From: Xiphydria camelus
Taxonomy: Eukaryota; Arthropoda; Insecta; Hymenoptera; Xiphydriidae
Reading direction: 5' to 3'
NCBI GenBank assembly: GCA_963678675.1
Contig: OY783193.1
Location: 8,425,394-8,489,393, forward strand
Length of the DNA stretch: 64,000 nucleotides
Each line of letters begins with the position of its first letter. Position 1 is the stretch's first letter. This document shows, piece by piece, positions 44,561-56,473 of this stretch. Position numbers and translations under genes: made by a program. The notes beneath the pieces were generated by a model. That model saw nothing but the letters and a program-made list of their open reading frames with translations. It was not told the origin of the DNA and ran no database searches.

Positions 44561-45642
44561 TAGTGTTCCCCGTTGCCGTTTACTTCGTCGAGGAAAATTC
44601 GACAAAGTGTAACCGACTGACGATTCATTTCGAGGGAAGGCTTTCAGGTGATGAAATGAAGTGATAAAATTTGGACGACGACCACAGAGAACGTTCATCT
44701 GCCTAAATCAAAAATGTTCACCAGGAAATGTGCTTGAACAAGAAAAAAGTATTACGAATCGCCCTGTAAATTTCTCAACGACGATCGAGCTTCGAAATCA
44801 CGAGTGGACGCACGTATGTCAGTTGCGCCACCGCAAACCGCGTACGCGGTTGATAGTCCGCAGGTAGATAATCGCATACGTGACTCACGAGCCTTTCCAC
44901 CTAGATCTCCGCCGGCGTCATCATCGCGCGGCACGCGTTGACTCATATACGCGTGGGCTCGGAATGCGTCGCGCGTACAGCCGCGAGCGCGACGCACGGA
45001 GACGACGCACTGCCAGAACGCTTTTCGCTCCGCGTGGCCCGCGGAGCATCGAGCGGATAGGACCGCGTGTACACTGATGGCTCCGTGGGCTGACGCCGCC
45101 GTGTTGTGTCGAACGTCGAAACTCGTCTTGATTGATTTTCGATCCGATTTTCGATACGTCGTCGCGGCGTGTTCGGTAATAAAAATGTCAGTGGGACGAG
45201 AAGAGCGACTCGATCGATGCAGCTGGCGTTCGAGAAACTACCGTTTGGTGCCGTGCTGACGCGGGGACTTTCGGTTTCGTAACTTTAAAGGGTCGCTTAA
45301 CAAGTTCCGGAAGAGTGGTTCATTATCTGAGCGAAGAGTAATTATTTGAATCGACATTTACGATGGTTACAGATGCGGATGTACTGTGGATTTACAAATT
45401 TAAAATTATTTGGACTAAAAAAAAACATTTTTTAGGTATCAAATAGTTTGTAATTCATGTGTTTGACGCTCCGAACTTTCATTCCAGTCATTCTTAAGTT
45501 TATTGATTATTTTACTTCCGATGGTCGCCTACGTAGTTCGCAAAAATATCTCTATAGATCAAATAATCAATAAACTAAATACAGGCCGTGACCTTTTAAA
45601 ATCAACATTTTTCATTTGACTGAACGTTCGGAATTTTACAGG
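44561..45642. other. Unique stretch with a decayed foldback
   Basis: 44740-45280 is CpG-rich with overlapping frames up to 81 codons. 45470-45640 shows weak inverted segments (TTTATTGATTATTT/AAATAATCAATAAA). Confidence 0.5.
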
Positions 45643-46116
45643 TACACGGAAAAAAAGGATTAGTAAAAAGTCATGGGAAAACCATGAATTTTTACAGTTA
45701 TCCCAGTAACAGGGTTCTTCGAGGTAAAATAGTGAAGTTTTTAATATATCACAGCGTACTTTTTACAATTCGGAATAGCATAAACATCAGTTTATATGGT
45801 AAAATGTGCGAAACACTCGTTAATACGTGTCGTACATTTACATGTTTATAGTGCTACAAATTGTAAAAAGTACATGGAAAAAAATTAATCGTAGCATTTA
45901 CAAAGTTTGTGGTAAATTTCAGTTCGTAACATATAAACATCAATTTATACGGTACAATTTACCAATCTCCCATTAAAATGTGTCGGATGTTTACGGGTTA
46001 ATACTGTTACGAACTATAAAAAGTACACTGCCTCTATTCAAAAAATTCAATGTTTCACCTCGAGGAGCCCTTTGACTAGTATTCACTGTAAAAATTACTA
46101 ACCCTTTTCTCCATGC
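45643..46116. mobile_element. Chimeric MITE C3 with a B fragment
   Basis: The outer ends CACGGAAAAAAAGGATTAG and AACCCTTTTCTCCATG are family C (TA left, CA right). In the middle, 45873-45926 is the first 54 bp of a family B element (GAAAAAAATTAATCGTAGC and GTTTGTGGTAAATTTC). It is followed by a second, partly duplicated family C segment starting AGTTCGTAACATATAAACA. Confidence 0.75.
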
Positions 46117-48242
46117 ACCGTGATGCATGATGGTTCATCATTAAAATCACGGGAAGCATCTGTTAGATTTTGTATCTGTGTGTGTTCCTAAACTCACGTA
46201 CTGTAAGGTTTACTCGCTTCCATTAAATCGGGTCGGATGGAATCACCGTCCATGGGAGCCCAGCCTCTGCCCTCCTTTACAGAAATTTCGAACCCGCAGC
46301 GCGCCCGACGCATCGATCGCCTTCGGGCATGCGAATATATGCACGCGGTGCGTTCGCGCGCTGTAGTGCGTCACATATATTAGCGACAAAACGTCACGGC
46401 TAACGTCATCTAGAAAATAGCACCGCCCGGGGCTCGAATTTACGTTTTAAGCACACCGTCGAGAACACGCCATTTAATTGCGGACGCTCTTTGAGCGTCG
46501 TTCCTTGCCACCGCAAGTAGTCATTACGGCGTTAAGATATTGGTACCGCGCGAACGTTACGTCGCGCGGCGTAAAATAAAAAAACATCGCGCGACGCCGC
46601 GAGAATGATCTACCGAGCTCGCCGAATGGAATCGCAACGCGACGCGCTGCGCTGCGAATCGTCGTCATCCCCCGTTTTTATCTCAATTCCGCACCGGTGG
46701 TGTCGTCGCTTAATTTGAGAGCTTTCGCAAAAACCGTTACTTCACCATCCCGCGAAGGAGACAACGAGTCGAGTCTCAGCGTCGCGATGATAAACGACGG
46801 CGCCTCTGAAGCCAACGAGCGCAGCGGGAGCGTAGCAGCGGCGCGCGCTGCCGCAGCGGCAGGCACGTTGCAGCAGCGGGAGAGTCACGGGTTGCACGCG
46901 AACAGGCGCTGCGCATGCAGCCGATATCGATCGACTCGCGCCGTTAATCGCGAGAAAAACGACTCTCAACGACGGATAATTATTCTTGCGGCGAAGATAA
47001 AAGTCCCGATCGGTTCTTCGACGCCGGGGCCGCGCCTCGGGAAGGCCTCCGCGCGCGCGCTCTCGTTGTTTATAGAATCGTGGGTGTCCGTCGCTTTCCA
47101 ATTCATCGAACAATAACGTGGCGAGCTACCCACGGGGCGGTCACAGTCCGGTGATCGCATCGTGGACGTCGTTCCGATCGATTTTATGGGCGAGTAAATG
47201 ACGCGACTGTGTGCTGCGAGTCGACGTCGCTCTCGTCTCAACGAATGACACTCTTTGTAACTTCGTTGCCGTTGACTTCGACGCATAGCGGTTGCTCCGA
47301 GTCGATGGGCGCGTCGCGCGATCAACGGTTCAACGATCGCGTTTCCTCCTCGTATCGCCTCCCCCTTCGCACTCGACATTCGAAGAAGAAGAAGAAGCGA
47401 TTTATATACTCTGGGACTAGAGTCTCCTAAGGGCAAATACAAAGACAGATACCCACAGAGAAAGATGAAACAATGTTGAAACAAGAGCGTAAAAACAAAA
47501 CTTAAACCGTGGAATAAACAAAGAAATATCACGAATATAAAAATATGTAGTTAAAAGAGCGAAATAAACAGAAAAATTAAATTGAATCAGTAAGAAGACA
47601 AGATCGCCAAATGCAAAATTCACGTCTCTAAAGATAAGGAGAAGAAGTAATTTATTAACTCTAGGACGGTTCTCCCACAAGAGCGAACAAAGGAAGGGCA
47701 GTATAAAAAGAGAAAGCGTAATATAAGGGAAGTCGGAACGGCGCATAACAAAAAGAACGAAAATGCCAAAGAAACTTAAAGCCGTTCCCGGGACCTCGGT
47801 AACGAAGAGGCGCGCGGCGAGCTCTTCTGCTTCGGAAGTTCGATCGGGCATGCTAGTCACGATTGCGGAGAATAAGCGTGCGGGGAACACCTCGCTTATG
47901 CGGCAGAAGTGCTCGGCTCCTCGGTGAACGAACGTCCGCCAGAGACGTGAGTCTGGAATAGAGATAGGCGGGCAGCATCACGCACTACTTACGGCTGTGC
48001 CGCGCGCTCAGTCATGGGAGATCTCATCCGCGATCCACGCGGGTAATTGCATAACTCTCGGAGGTCGCGTCTTTCACGGAGCATCGCGACGCGGAGATGT
48101 TCCGTAGGAGCAGCTGGCGCAGCATCGCTTCGCGGGGCCGAGTACCGCGGGATAAGTGTACCGGCCGGCTGTTGCCGCTGGCTCTTATCTGATTTTGTCC
48201 TCTCCGCGGTGTCGTATACCGCGCGTGTCGGTTAATTAGAGT
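46117..48242. other. CpG-rich stretch, no gene recognised
   Basis: A GAAGAAGAAGAAGAAG run at about 47384-47398 starts a segment that is loosely repeated at 47640-47710 and near 25790. The minus-strand frames 46966-47532 and 47417-47890 are hydrophobic because they read AT-rich or purine-rich repeats antisense; no membrane protein family is recognised. Confidence 0.5.
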
Positions 48243-49122
48243 TTCGCGCCCTCGGAGCTGACCTGGACGATATTGAAAATGGCTGCGAAAAGTACTTATT
48301 TCGCAATCGTCCAGGTGTCGAGGGAAATTCACGACGTGGGGGAAGTACACGAGATGGGGTGGTCGAGCGATACAAAGATTTCGATTTTTGCGAAAAATTG
48401 AAAAAATGTGGAGGGATATTTTCGCAACTATCGAAATATCTGGAATCGAATTCTCGACTATCCCATCTGATGTACTTTTTTGTGCTGATTCCGACAACCA
48501 TCGATTTATTGAGGAATTCTCGAAATAATGTCGAGTTATCGATGAGAAAAATAATTTTTATTTATGAAAAATCATCGATACCTCGATGTTCTTTTGATAT
48601 TTTCTTAATAAATCGGTGATTTTCAGAATCAGCGTTAAAAAATACATAAGACAGGATGGTCGAGAGTTTAATATACTAGAGGTATCGATTTTTTCCAAAA
48701 TATTAAGGGGTGTTTGACATTTTTCCTATTTTTCGTAAAAATTTAAATCTTTGGAATTGGATACTCTACTACCTTATCGGATGTATTTTTTCGCGCTGAC
48801 ATTTTTCCAATTTTTCAAAAAATCGGAATCACTGAAATCGGATACCTACTCGACTACCTTATCGAATGTATTTTTTTGCGTTGACTTAAAAAAAAAACAA
48901 ATTTATTGAGAAAATCTCAGAAGAACATCGAGATATCGACGATTTTTTGCGAAAGAATAATACTTTCGTACATAAAAAATCGCCGATATATCTATTATGT
49001 TTTCTCCTATATATCGATCCGATAACTGTGATGTTCATAATTAGCGTGAAAAAATACATAAGATAGAGTAGTCGAGCGATCAATTCAAGATGTCTAGGAT
49101 CATACATTGAAATCTCGAAGTT
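48243..49122. repeat. Clustered inverted and direct repeats (R)
   Basis: A module close to AAAATACATAAGATAGGGT followed by GTCGAG occurs about six times. It is forward near 48340, 48645 and 49050, and reversed near 48455, 48765 and 48850. Spacer sequences with ATCGAY-ATTTT strings also repeat. A fragment of the same family is at about 10740-10960. Confidence 0.6.
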
Positions 49123-49951
49123 CAAAACTGTTCAGGTATACTCCAAACTCTAAGGTTTAAATATTAACGTTCTCGTCTCTTTTCACCTCCTTTACCGCTA
49201 CTGGAATGACTTCTTTCACGAGAATTAAGATAAGAGCGCACCACCGAGGAATATACTCGTATTCGCAAAGTACCTATACATTATCATCGATAAATCGACG
49301 CATCGCCCCGGCTAATTTCCCTGCCTCGTCGATGACGGATGACTTTCCTCGCGGAACCCTCGCGCGGGAGACACCTTTTTCGCCGCAGCCTCCCGATTAT
49401 CCCACGGAATCCGGAGCGGCGCGATAAATTAGGAAGATGCAGATGACGTCCGCGCGGAGCAAGGCAGTCTGCGGCGGCGGCGTAGCGCGGAACCTGTTCC
49501 GCGAAGCGGGTCGGAGTAAGCGGTCGCGTGATTTGTCATAGGTTACGTCTGGCCGCGCCTAATTGCAGCCTATAGTACGCGCGATTATCCTCGCGCGGTA
49601 CCTCACAGATAATTCGGATGATCGAGCCCGTAATTGCCGCGTAATCGCGAGAGCCACGGTGAAAATAATTCTCCGCCTTTTTTTCCGCAGCCCCTACCCC
49701 CCAATCCCCTTGATCGAGCAAAACGGGCGCGGGTACGTAGCAATTATTCCATTACCCGTAGATTTATGCGATTGTCGCTGCAATTTCGCGAAATTCCACC
49801 ACCGGCGCGAGAGTAGAGCAGACTCCTTTCTCACACGCCGCACTCCGCCGCTGGAATGCGGACGCTCCCGAGGTTCCCCGCGGGATTTGCAAAGCAAATT
49901 GTATCGACTTTGATATATACCTGAAGGCGCGCGCTAGTAGCGACGCTCGTA
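49123..49951. other. Unique stretch, no gene recognised
   Basis: It is CpG-rich after 49300. The 116-codon plus frame 49563-49913 and antisense frames have no domain. Confidence 0.5.
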
Positions 49952-50032
49952 CATGGAGAAAAAGGGTTAGTCATTTGTACAGTGAAGTCCAGTAACAGGG
50001 CTCTCCGAGGTGAAACATTAAATTCGTTAATA

Positions 50033-50235
50033 CACTGAGAAAAAAGATTTGATTTACCAAACAACTCTTGGTTGACTCAACAAAATAATACGGATGAATA
50101 CGAGCCAACCGAACGTTTTTTTGCCACAACAAAATATTTCGTTAAAGGTTCTTTGATATATTAACAAAGAATTTTGATACGATATCAAAATCGGTTTCTT
50201 TTTTGGAGCGAAGAAATCATTTTGTCGCAGTTATT
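50033..50235 (+). mobile_element. G-like MITE G1 nested in C4
   Basis: The element starts CACTGAGAAAAAAGATTTG after TA. It carries GGATGAATACGAGCC, shared with G3. The right terminus is missing where B3 begins, and the body differs from G2/G3, so family membership is tentative. Confidence 0.55.
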
Positions 50236-50481
50236 CTAAGAAAAAAATATTGGCAACAAATTAATGGTAGCATTTATAAAATTTGTGGTAAATTTCCAGA
50301 AAGATCAATTTATTTTTACGGTAGGTAACTACAATTTTAGAAAAAAATTATAGTGAAACTTGTAGAAGTTACAAGCGTTGCTGTAGTCTGTACTAAAATT
50401 GTAGCTATCGGAACAATAAATTGGCCTTGCTCCGAAATTTACCACAAAATTTGTAAATGCTATGATTTATTTTTCTCCGTG
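50236..50481. mobile_element. MITE family B, copy B3
   Basis: The right end ATTTTTCTCCGTG is followed by TA. The body with GTAGCATTTATAAAATTTGT and ATAAATTGGCCTTG matches B1 and B2. The left end has lost the CACGG bases and abuts G1. Confidence 0.75.
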
Positions 50482-50706
50482 TACTTCTTACAATTCGTAA
50501 TACTATAAACATACGATACATATTAACGGAAGATTGCTAAATTTTATCGTATATACTAATGTTTATATTATACTATTACGAACTGTAAAAAGTACGCTGT
50601 GGTCTATTAAAAACTTCAATGTTTCACCTCGAGGAGCCCTGTTACTGAGATAACTGTAAAAATTAATGGATTTCCCCGTGATTTTTTACTAATACTTTTT
50701 CTTGGA

Positions 50707-53396
50707 CGCTTTCTTGGCTCGAGATCCGCTGCGAGGGATCAGAATGAATTTAAAATCTCTCTACCCCGTAAGACTTCGTCCCTCCCACCGGGGGGGGGGG
50801 GGGGGGGGAGCAAGAATTTCGCCGGCGAAATACGCGAGGATTGCGGGCGCAGGTGCAGCTGTCGTTATTCTCGGTCGACAGGATTTTCGCGAGGAACGGC
50901 GGCTGCGATCTCGTTTTCCCGCAACTGGATCAACCGTATACAGAGAGAGCCGGAAGACTACGCGCCCCGTCCCGGCGACGACGCGACGTCTCGATCCAAT
51001 CTCGTCGATCGGCGAGCACGAGCGCGTTATGGAGACGCGACGGCGCGCTGTGTGCCAATCGCATTACTATGCTAGCGGGGCTGCTGCCGTTCCGCGAGAG
51101 CGAGGAGATACGGAGAGGGGGGAGAGAACGGGAGGAGAGCCGACGAGAGGAACCCGTAGCGGGTTCCCATGAGCGGAGCGCGCCAACTGTACAGCTACAC
51201 GCAACGCCACAAAGCGAGCGTCTCATTGGTATTCCGTGCGAGTCTTCTGACAGGAGTGCTCTATTTTACGAGCGGTTGTATATGATCCAGACAAATTGGT
51301 CTTTGGAGGATTCGGCGAGAGGGAAGAAAAAAGGAGGCGGCGACGCGAAGAGAGAGCTCGCGCGCCTGATATCGGGCCTCGCCAAGGAATTTCACCGGTG
51401 CAAAGAGGTCTCGATGGTCCGATGCAAGTCCCGCATACTCCTCGAGGGTCCTATTTCGATGAGGGCGTTCGAAGCGTCCCGAAGGAGGGAGAAACAAACG
51501 CCTCTCTATAACTACTCGGAGCGCGCGAAGGATACCCATACATACGCAGCGCGAGGAAAACGATATACCCATTCGATTCGCCTTTTAAGGGATCCGGTAG
51601 AATCTCGAATATGGTGTCGCCGCCGGGATAAGGGGAGACCGCGTCGCGGCAACGAACACGAGTCGTTTAACGTACAAATGTCGCGTCATATTTTAATGCG
51701 GACGCCGGCTTTTATTGGCCGTCCTAAATCATCCTAGATAAAGAATTGGAGCGCTTAATTATTCGGCCGCTCCGAGACGGGTTGCTCCGCGTACGGTTTT
51801 TCTCTCGCTCCTGCCCCCGCCTCTTTCTCGTCTCGTCTTTCTTTGGCTCTCCACCGTCGTCGCCGCCGCCGCCGCCACCGCCGCGACAAACGGAGGGGGA
51901 CAAAGGAGTAGACCCGAAGGAAGGAGAGAGAGGACGAGTGGGTCAACGGGAAAGGGAGCGAGTGGGAGAGACAAATGAGCGTCGATACAAAAACGATAAG
52001 TTGATAAGAAGGCGATGCCGCTGATGAGGTGTGGCTGCCGGGTCTAATTAGCTTCCGTTCTCAGCCTTTCCGACGACCGGCAGTTTCCACATAAATTAAT
52101 GGCATGAGCGCGAGTTTAATTAAACTGCCGTTTCGGCGGGACTCGCGTACATCCTACGCGTATACGTGTACCGCGACGATCGCTGTCCTCCGTGAAGAAT
52201 TCGAGGAAGCGTCGCGCGGGGGGGACGATGAAGATAACGGACAAGAAATGGGCGGTAAGAAATGGGAGGTATAAACAAAAATAGCAGGCAAGATTCTCCG
52301 CGTCCCAAAGAAGCGATATTTATCCGAGGTCATAATCGTCATTACGGGCGATGAATCGAACGTGAATAACTATATACTTTATACCTCCCGAGCCGAACAA
52401 GAAAAACGCGAAAGAATCCACGGTATTTCCACGTTGAACCCCTAATAAAGTCACCAAGCCGAATAGTCGGCAGGTATCTTAATTAGTCCGCGTAACAATT
52501 AGATGGAGACTCGCGTCCGAGGAGCCTTCGACGACGTTCCCCGTCACCGCGTATACGAAAGGAGCGTGGCACTTAAATGTCTTAATTGTCGCATTACCAT
52601 ATAAACGGGTCTGATACCGCACGCGGTCTCCCATAACCCGCAGGGTCGACGCAAGTATGTAGTGCGCGCCTCGCTGCAGCGGTAACTTTGAAAAACACGT
52701 CGCCGCGCACGGTGCTCGGCCCGTATACGAGAGGCTCGGATTTTTATGGACGCGTCGATAAATCGGCCGATTTATTCAGGGGGAAAATAAGGGGGGGGGG
52801 GGTGTCTCTTTCTCTCGGCACGATCTCGTTTCGCGGTGGTACGACGAGGAAGGTCGTCAGCTGGTCTTCGCTGCGCGCGGAGATGTGTATAAGATTCCAC
52901 ACGTGGTAAGAGAGTACCCCGTGGTGGAGGTGGGTCGTTGGGTGCGCTCTCCGATCGAGGGGATCGCCGCGCTGCGGCGCACCGAGGTCGGGGAGGGCCT
53001 GTATCGTGTTCCACGCTACCGGTATACGGTATACACTGCCGTGGCATTCGATCTCTCCGCGATTTCGACAATCCGCTGCCACCTGTCATCGGCACGCTTC
53101 GATCGCTCGTCCCTCGGGGTTTCACGTTTAACCCTTTACCGAGAGGACCGGGAGTGCGGGTGTCCCGTGTCATGTGGAACGGAGTGGTACCGGTTCGTCT
53201 GAAAGTCCTCGGGCGGGAAGCACCTTTGGTAGGGTTAAAATATACCGGAAGTCGATCGATTTCGAAATCCTTCCTCGGAATGTCATCAGCGCGTGACCGT
53301 GGTAGGTTAAGCAGTAGAGTTATTAACACCTTAACCCGCAATACAACATATCGTATGATTTATCATACGCGGAGATTATGTTCGAAATTAAAACCA
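50707..53396. other. Long CpG-rich stretch, no gene recognised
   Basis: It contains the longest non-transposon frame, 50841-51737 plus (298 codons). That frame is Arg/Ser/Glu-rich, begins 30 bp after a 19-base G run (50790-50808) and has no recognised domain or splice context. A second G run lies at 52791-52802. It could hold a real exon that cannot be distinguished by eye. Confidence 0.45.
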
Positions 53397-53619
53397 CACT
53401 GAGACAAAAATTTACTTGATCGAAATAAATGTGCCTTTGGATAGTCCCAAGAGCGTATTTATTCGATTTAAATGAATATCGGTTGGTCGCAAATATTAGA
53501 TTATTGAATTAATTAGATGTTATTTGAATCAAATCGATATTCATTTAAATCGAATAAATACGCTCTTGGGACTATCGAAAGGCACGTTTATTTCGATCAA
53601 GTACATTTTTTTCTCAGTG
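53397..53619. mobile_element. MITE family F, copy F2 (near-perfect foldback)
   Basis: The element runs from CACTGAGACAAAAATTTAC to TTTTTTCTCAGTG, followed by TA. The arms 53397-53481 and 53536-53619 are inverted repeats with only a few mismatches, for example CCCAAGAGCGTATTTATTCG. It matches F1. Confidence 0.9.
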
Positions 53620-54625
53620 TATCTATGGTTTTGTCTCGCCGATGAAAAAAATACGTTTTTGTGAGAAATTTCGTGGATATTATATATTTTGGTGTTGATA
53701 TATAAAGTTTTAAGTATTTATTTGTCAAAGCAGCTCATTTTCCAATTATTTATTTAACAGCTGTTCCCTAGTAGGAGAAAAATTATCCAGGCTTTATTGG
53801 GTTAAGCAGGCGAAATTTTCAGTTATTGACATACCTCTATCTCTTTCTATCTAATGCATGTGTTATCGGATGGTGTCGGTGGGTCGTGTATCAACAACTG
53901 TACCGCTTACCCTACGCAAATAAATTCTTTGCGAATCGTCGTGTGCGAGTATCTCGGCCGCTTCCAGCTGGACGCTGAGGAGCCAGTCTCTTTCTCTCTC
54001 CCTCCCTTCACCCCTTCTTCTCTTCAAGCAACGCTGTCGGCTCCCGAACTTCGCAACGAGGCCTCTCCTCGTTATCCGCCGAAAATCAGGCGCACCCGCG
54101 CACCGTGGCCCTTCGGACAGATAAACTCTCCGGAGGCCGGAAAGAAGAAGGGAGAGAGCAAGAGAGAGAAAGAGGGAGAGAGAGAGAGAGAGAGAGAGAG
54201 AAAGTGTTCGACAAAAAGAGGAAAGACGGCAGCGTGGAAGGAAAAAAAAAAGGCGAGGCGAGCTCCCTCTTCTCGACTACCGGAGAGCTGCGCGGCTACC
54301 GCAGCGCGATAGTGGGCCAAACACGGGCCCCAATTAAGGGGCCCACCGAGGGCCCCCTATCTATCCGCACGGGGTGACCACGCGCGTTCCCGTTGTCGTT
54401 GCCGCCGCGACCAGAAACCGTCATTGAGACGGATGTGCCGCTTAGACGGCGATCGTTAAAACGCCGTAGGTACAGCAGAATCCGGGAAACGAGGTTCCGT
54501 GAACGCGAGCAGCAGAAGAGTTTAGACCCGCGCCCGACAGGTTAAATACTTCATTAGCGGCACCCGGGGGTGTAATCGGTATATAAAATGGCATTTTAGG
54601 GGTTTCTCTCTACGAGAAAATTCCA
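53620..54625. other. Unique stretch, no gene recognised
   Basis: A GA run lies at about 54174-54201. The 152-codon plus frame 53854-54312 runs through it and has no domain. Confidence 0.5.
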
Positions 54626-54635
54626 ATCAAATTCT

Positions 54636-54705
54636 GTGTCACGCCGTATACCGATCTCAAGTATCTAGATATACCGATACTTGAGATCGGTATACGGCGT
54701 GACAC
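54636..54705. repeat. Perfect 29-bp-arm hairpin
   Basis: 54636-54664 and 54677-54705 are exact inverted repeats around a 12-base loop. The pairing continues imperfectly outward to about 54626 and 54716 (AATCAAATTCT/GGGACTTGATT). It is either the core of a foldback MITE or a small-RNA hairpin; the sequence alone does not decide. Confidence 0.85.
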
Positions 54706-54859
54706 GGGACTTGATTAGACCTACAGTGCTCAGGAAGATACGATCGAGGAATGACATTGGAATCTAATAAAACAGAATTTATACCGATACCTTCGTAAAA
54801 TATCATTTCTCGTCTATTTTTAATCACCGTCCTCTCGATTTCTTTTAAATTCTTCTGCA

Positions 54860-55118
54860 CACTGAGAACAATGACTTGGTTAAAATGACAAAACGCATCT
54901 GGTTAAATGAGTAGTTATTATAACCAAAATATTTGTAAGTCGAGCTAAATATTTAGTTATTCTAATTACACGTTTAATTGTTCCAACTACATGCCTAGTT
55001 ATTCCAACCAGAGAATGGTCAGTTTAACCAAATATTATAGAAGATCCGTATTTCACCAAACGGTTTGGTTATGGTCTCCAGGATATTGATTAAATTAACC
55101 AAGTTATTCTTCTCAGTG
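54860..55118 (-). mobile_element. MITE family A, copy A6
   Basis: The element starts CACTGAGAACAATGACTTGG and ends AGTTATTCTTCTCAGTG, with CA left and TA right. GATCCGTATTTCACCAAACG marks the family. Confidence 0.85.
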
Positions 55119-55879
55119 TACAGATACGCGACGGCGGGGCAATGCCAGACCCCAGATATAAATTCCGGCGCAAAAAGTCAGCAAAGAAACAATGGTATAC
55201 CCGTGCCAGGAAGAAAATCACCGCCTAACCGGAGTAATTAATCTCCGCGGCCGGACGGTGAAAGTAGATCTGCGAGTCTCCCGCATATAAATTACAGCGA
55301 TTGCAGTAGCAACCGCGCCGGCGGAAGAAATTGGATATTCGATAAAAGTTCCCCGTCCCCGAGCCCGCAGCTATTCTCCGCGCTTAGTTCGTGCGGAAAG
55401 CGATTCCCGTGATGATCGGCGATTAGCATACGCGGAGCAAGCAGCGTCTCACGAAACGAGCGAGAGAGAGAGAGAGAGAGGGAGGGAGGGGGAGGCCGGG
55501 AGACGAAACCCACCATCCGGACTCGGGAGCAAAGTGAATTTCTACTTGTGACCCCCGCAGGAGACCTTCGAGGAATACGGGGAACTATTAGGAGGTAATG
55601 AGCTCCCTCGTATTATCCTATCTCTATCCTAGCAGAGCGCACGGTAGTGTCTCGGCTTATCTCGACTGGGATCCCGCGCAGCCACTCCCTCCGCTCGCGC
55701 AGCCCCCTCGAGGCATCGTCGTTCGATCCCTACAAGGATCCTGCCTCGCTCGTCCTACACGCCGTCCCAACAAATTAAAGGACCACGATGTTATTCGGCC
55801 TCTGGGAAGGGCCAACATGACGGATTTAAATTTAAATAAGCCCTTCAGTCGTTACCGAAGCAGATGCTCCGCGAGAGAA

Positions 55880-55923
<44 letters not shown>

Positions 55924-56473
55924 GCAGAGCACTCTGAATATCATCCCCGACTACTCTGCGCGGTATCCGACCATTCACAAACGGACGAATGGTCCCAATA
56001 GGTTTTTCGTGTTCCCGAATCTGATGCGCTCCCACGAAATAGCTACAAATTTTCGGGTAATCCTCATTAATCGCCGTGGAAATCCATTTCTAAACCTCTA
56101 TTAGAGGATAGATATGAGCTCATCGTTTCTCACGCGGTCGATCGATTCCACGAGGGGTATCTTTCCGTTTGATATATTTCGCGTCGGTCTCTTTCGAATC
56201 TACAAGTTAAATCCATATCGACTTCGTCACGTCGACTCGCGGTTCGTCGGAGCGATTATTCACGAGCCTTGCAAAGGTGACACACACGCCACCATCAGTC
56301 TCGTTGCTAAAGGAGCCGCGACTAAACGGTTCCTAATGGTCGACGCTCCGCGTGTGTCTGAGCCGCGCGAGCGACGTCACACAATTAATATGTTAATCGC
56401 ACGTCTGACATAGCAAATATACACGACGATCACTAGAACTAACCTTCGCTCGACGTCTATAGGTAGCCGTTTC
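55119..56473. other. Unique stretch, no gene recognised
   Basis: GA-rich runs lie at 55462-55480 and 55871-55920. The frame 55598-56104 plus reads through the second run. Nothing else recognised. Confidence 0.5.

Larger units (their letters stand above)
49952..50706. mobile_element. MITE family C, copy C4, split by G1 and B3
   Basis: The left part 49952-50030 (CATGGAGAAAAAGGGTTAG and AGTAACAGGGCTCTCCGAGG) and right part 50484-50706 (CAATTCGTAATACTATAAAC to AATACTTTTTCTTGGA) together make one family C element. The material between is foreign. Confidence 0.8.

Noticed and set aside
50841..51737. 298-codon plus-strand open frame
   Set aside because: It is the longest frame outside the retrotransposon, but it is Arg/Ser/Glu-rich, overlaps antisense frames, follows a G run, and shows no domain, signal or conserved motif. 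It is not called as a gene, though a real exon inside cannot be excluded.
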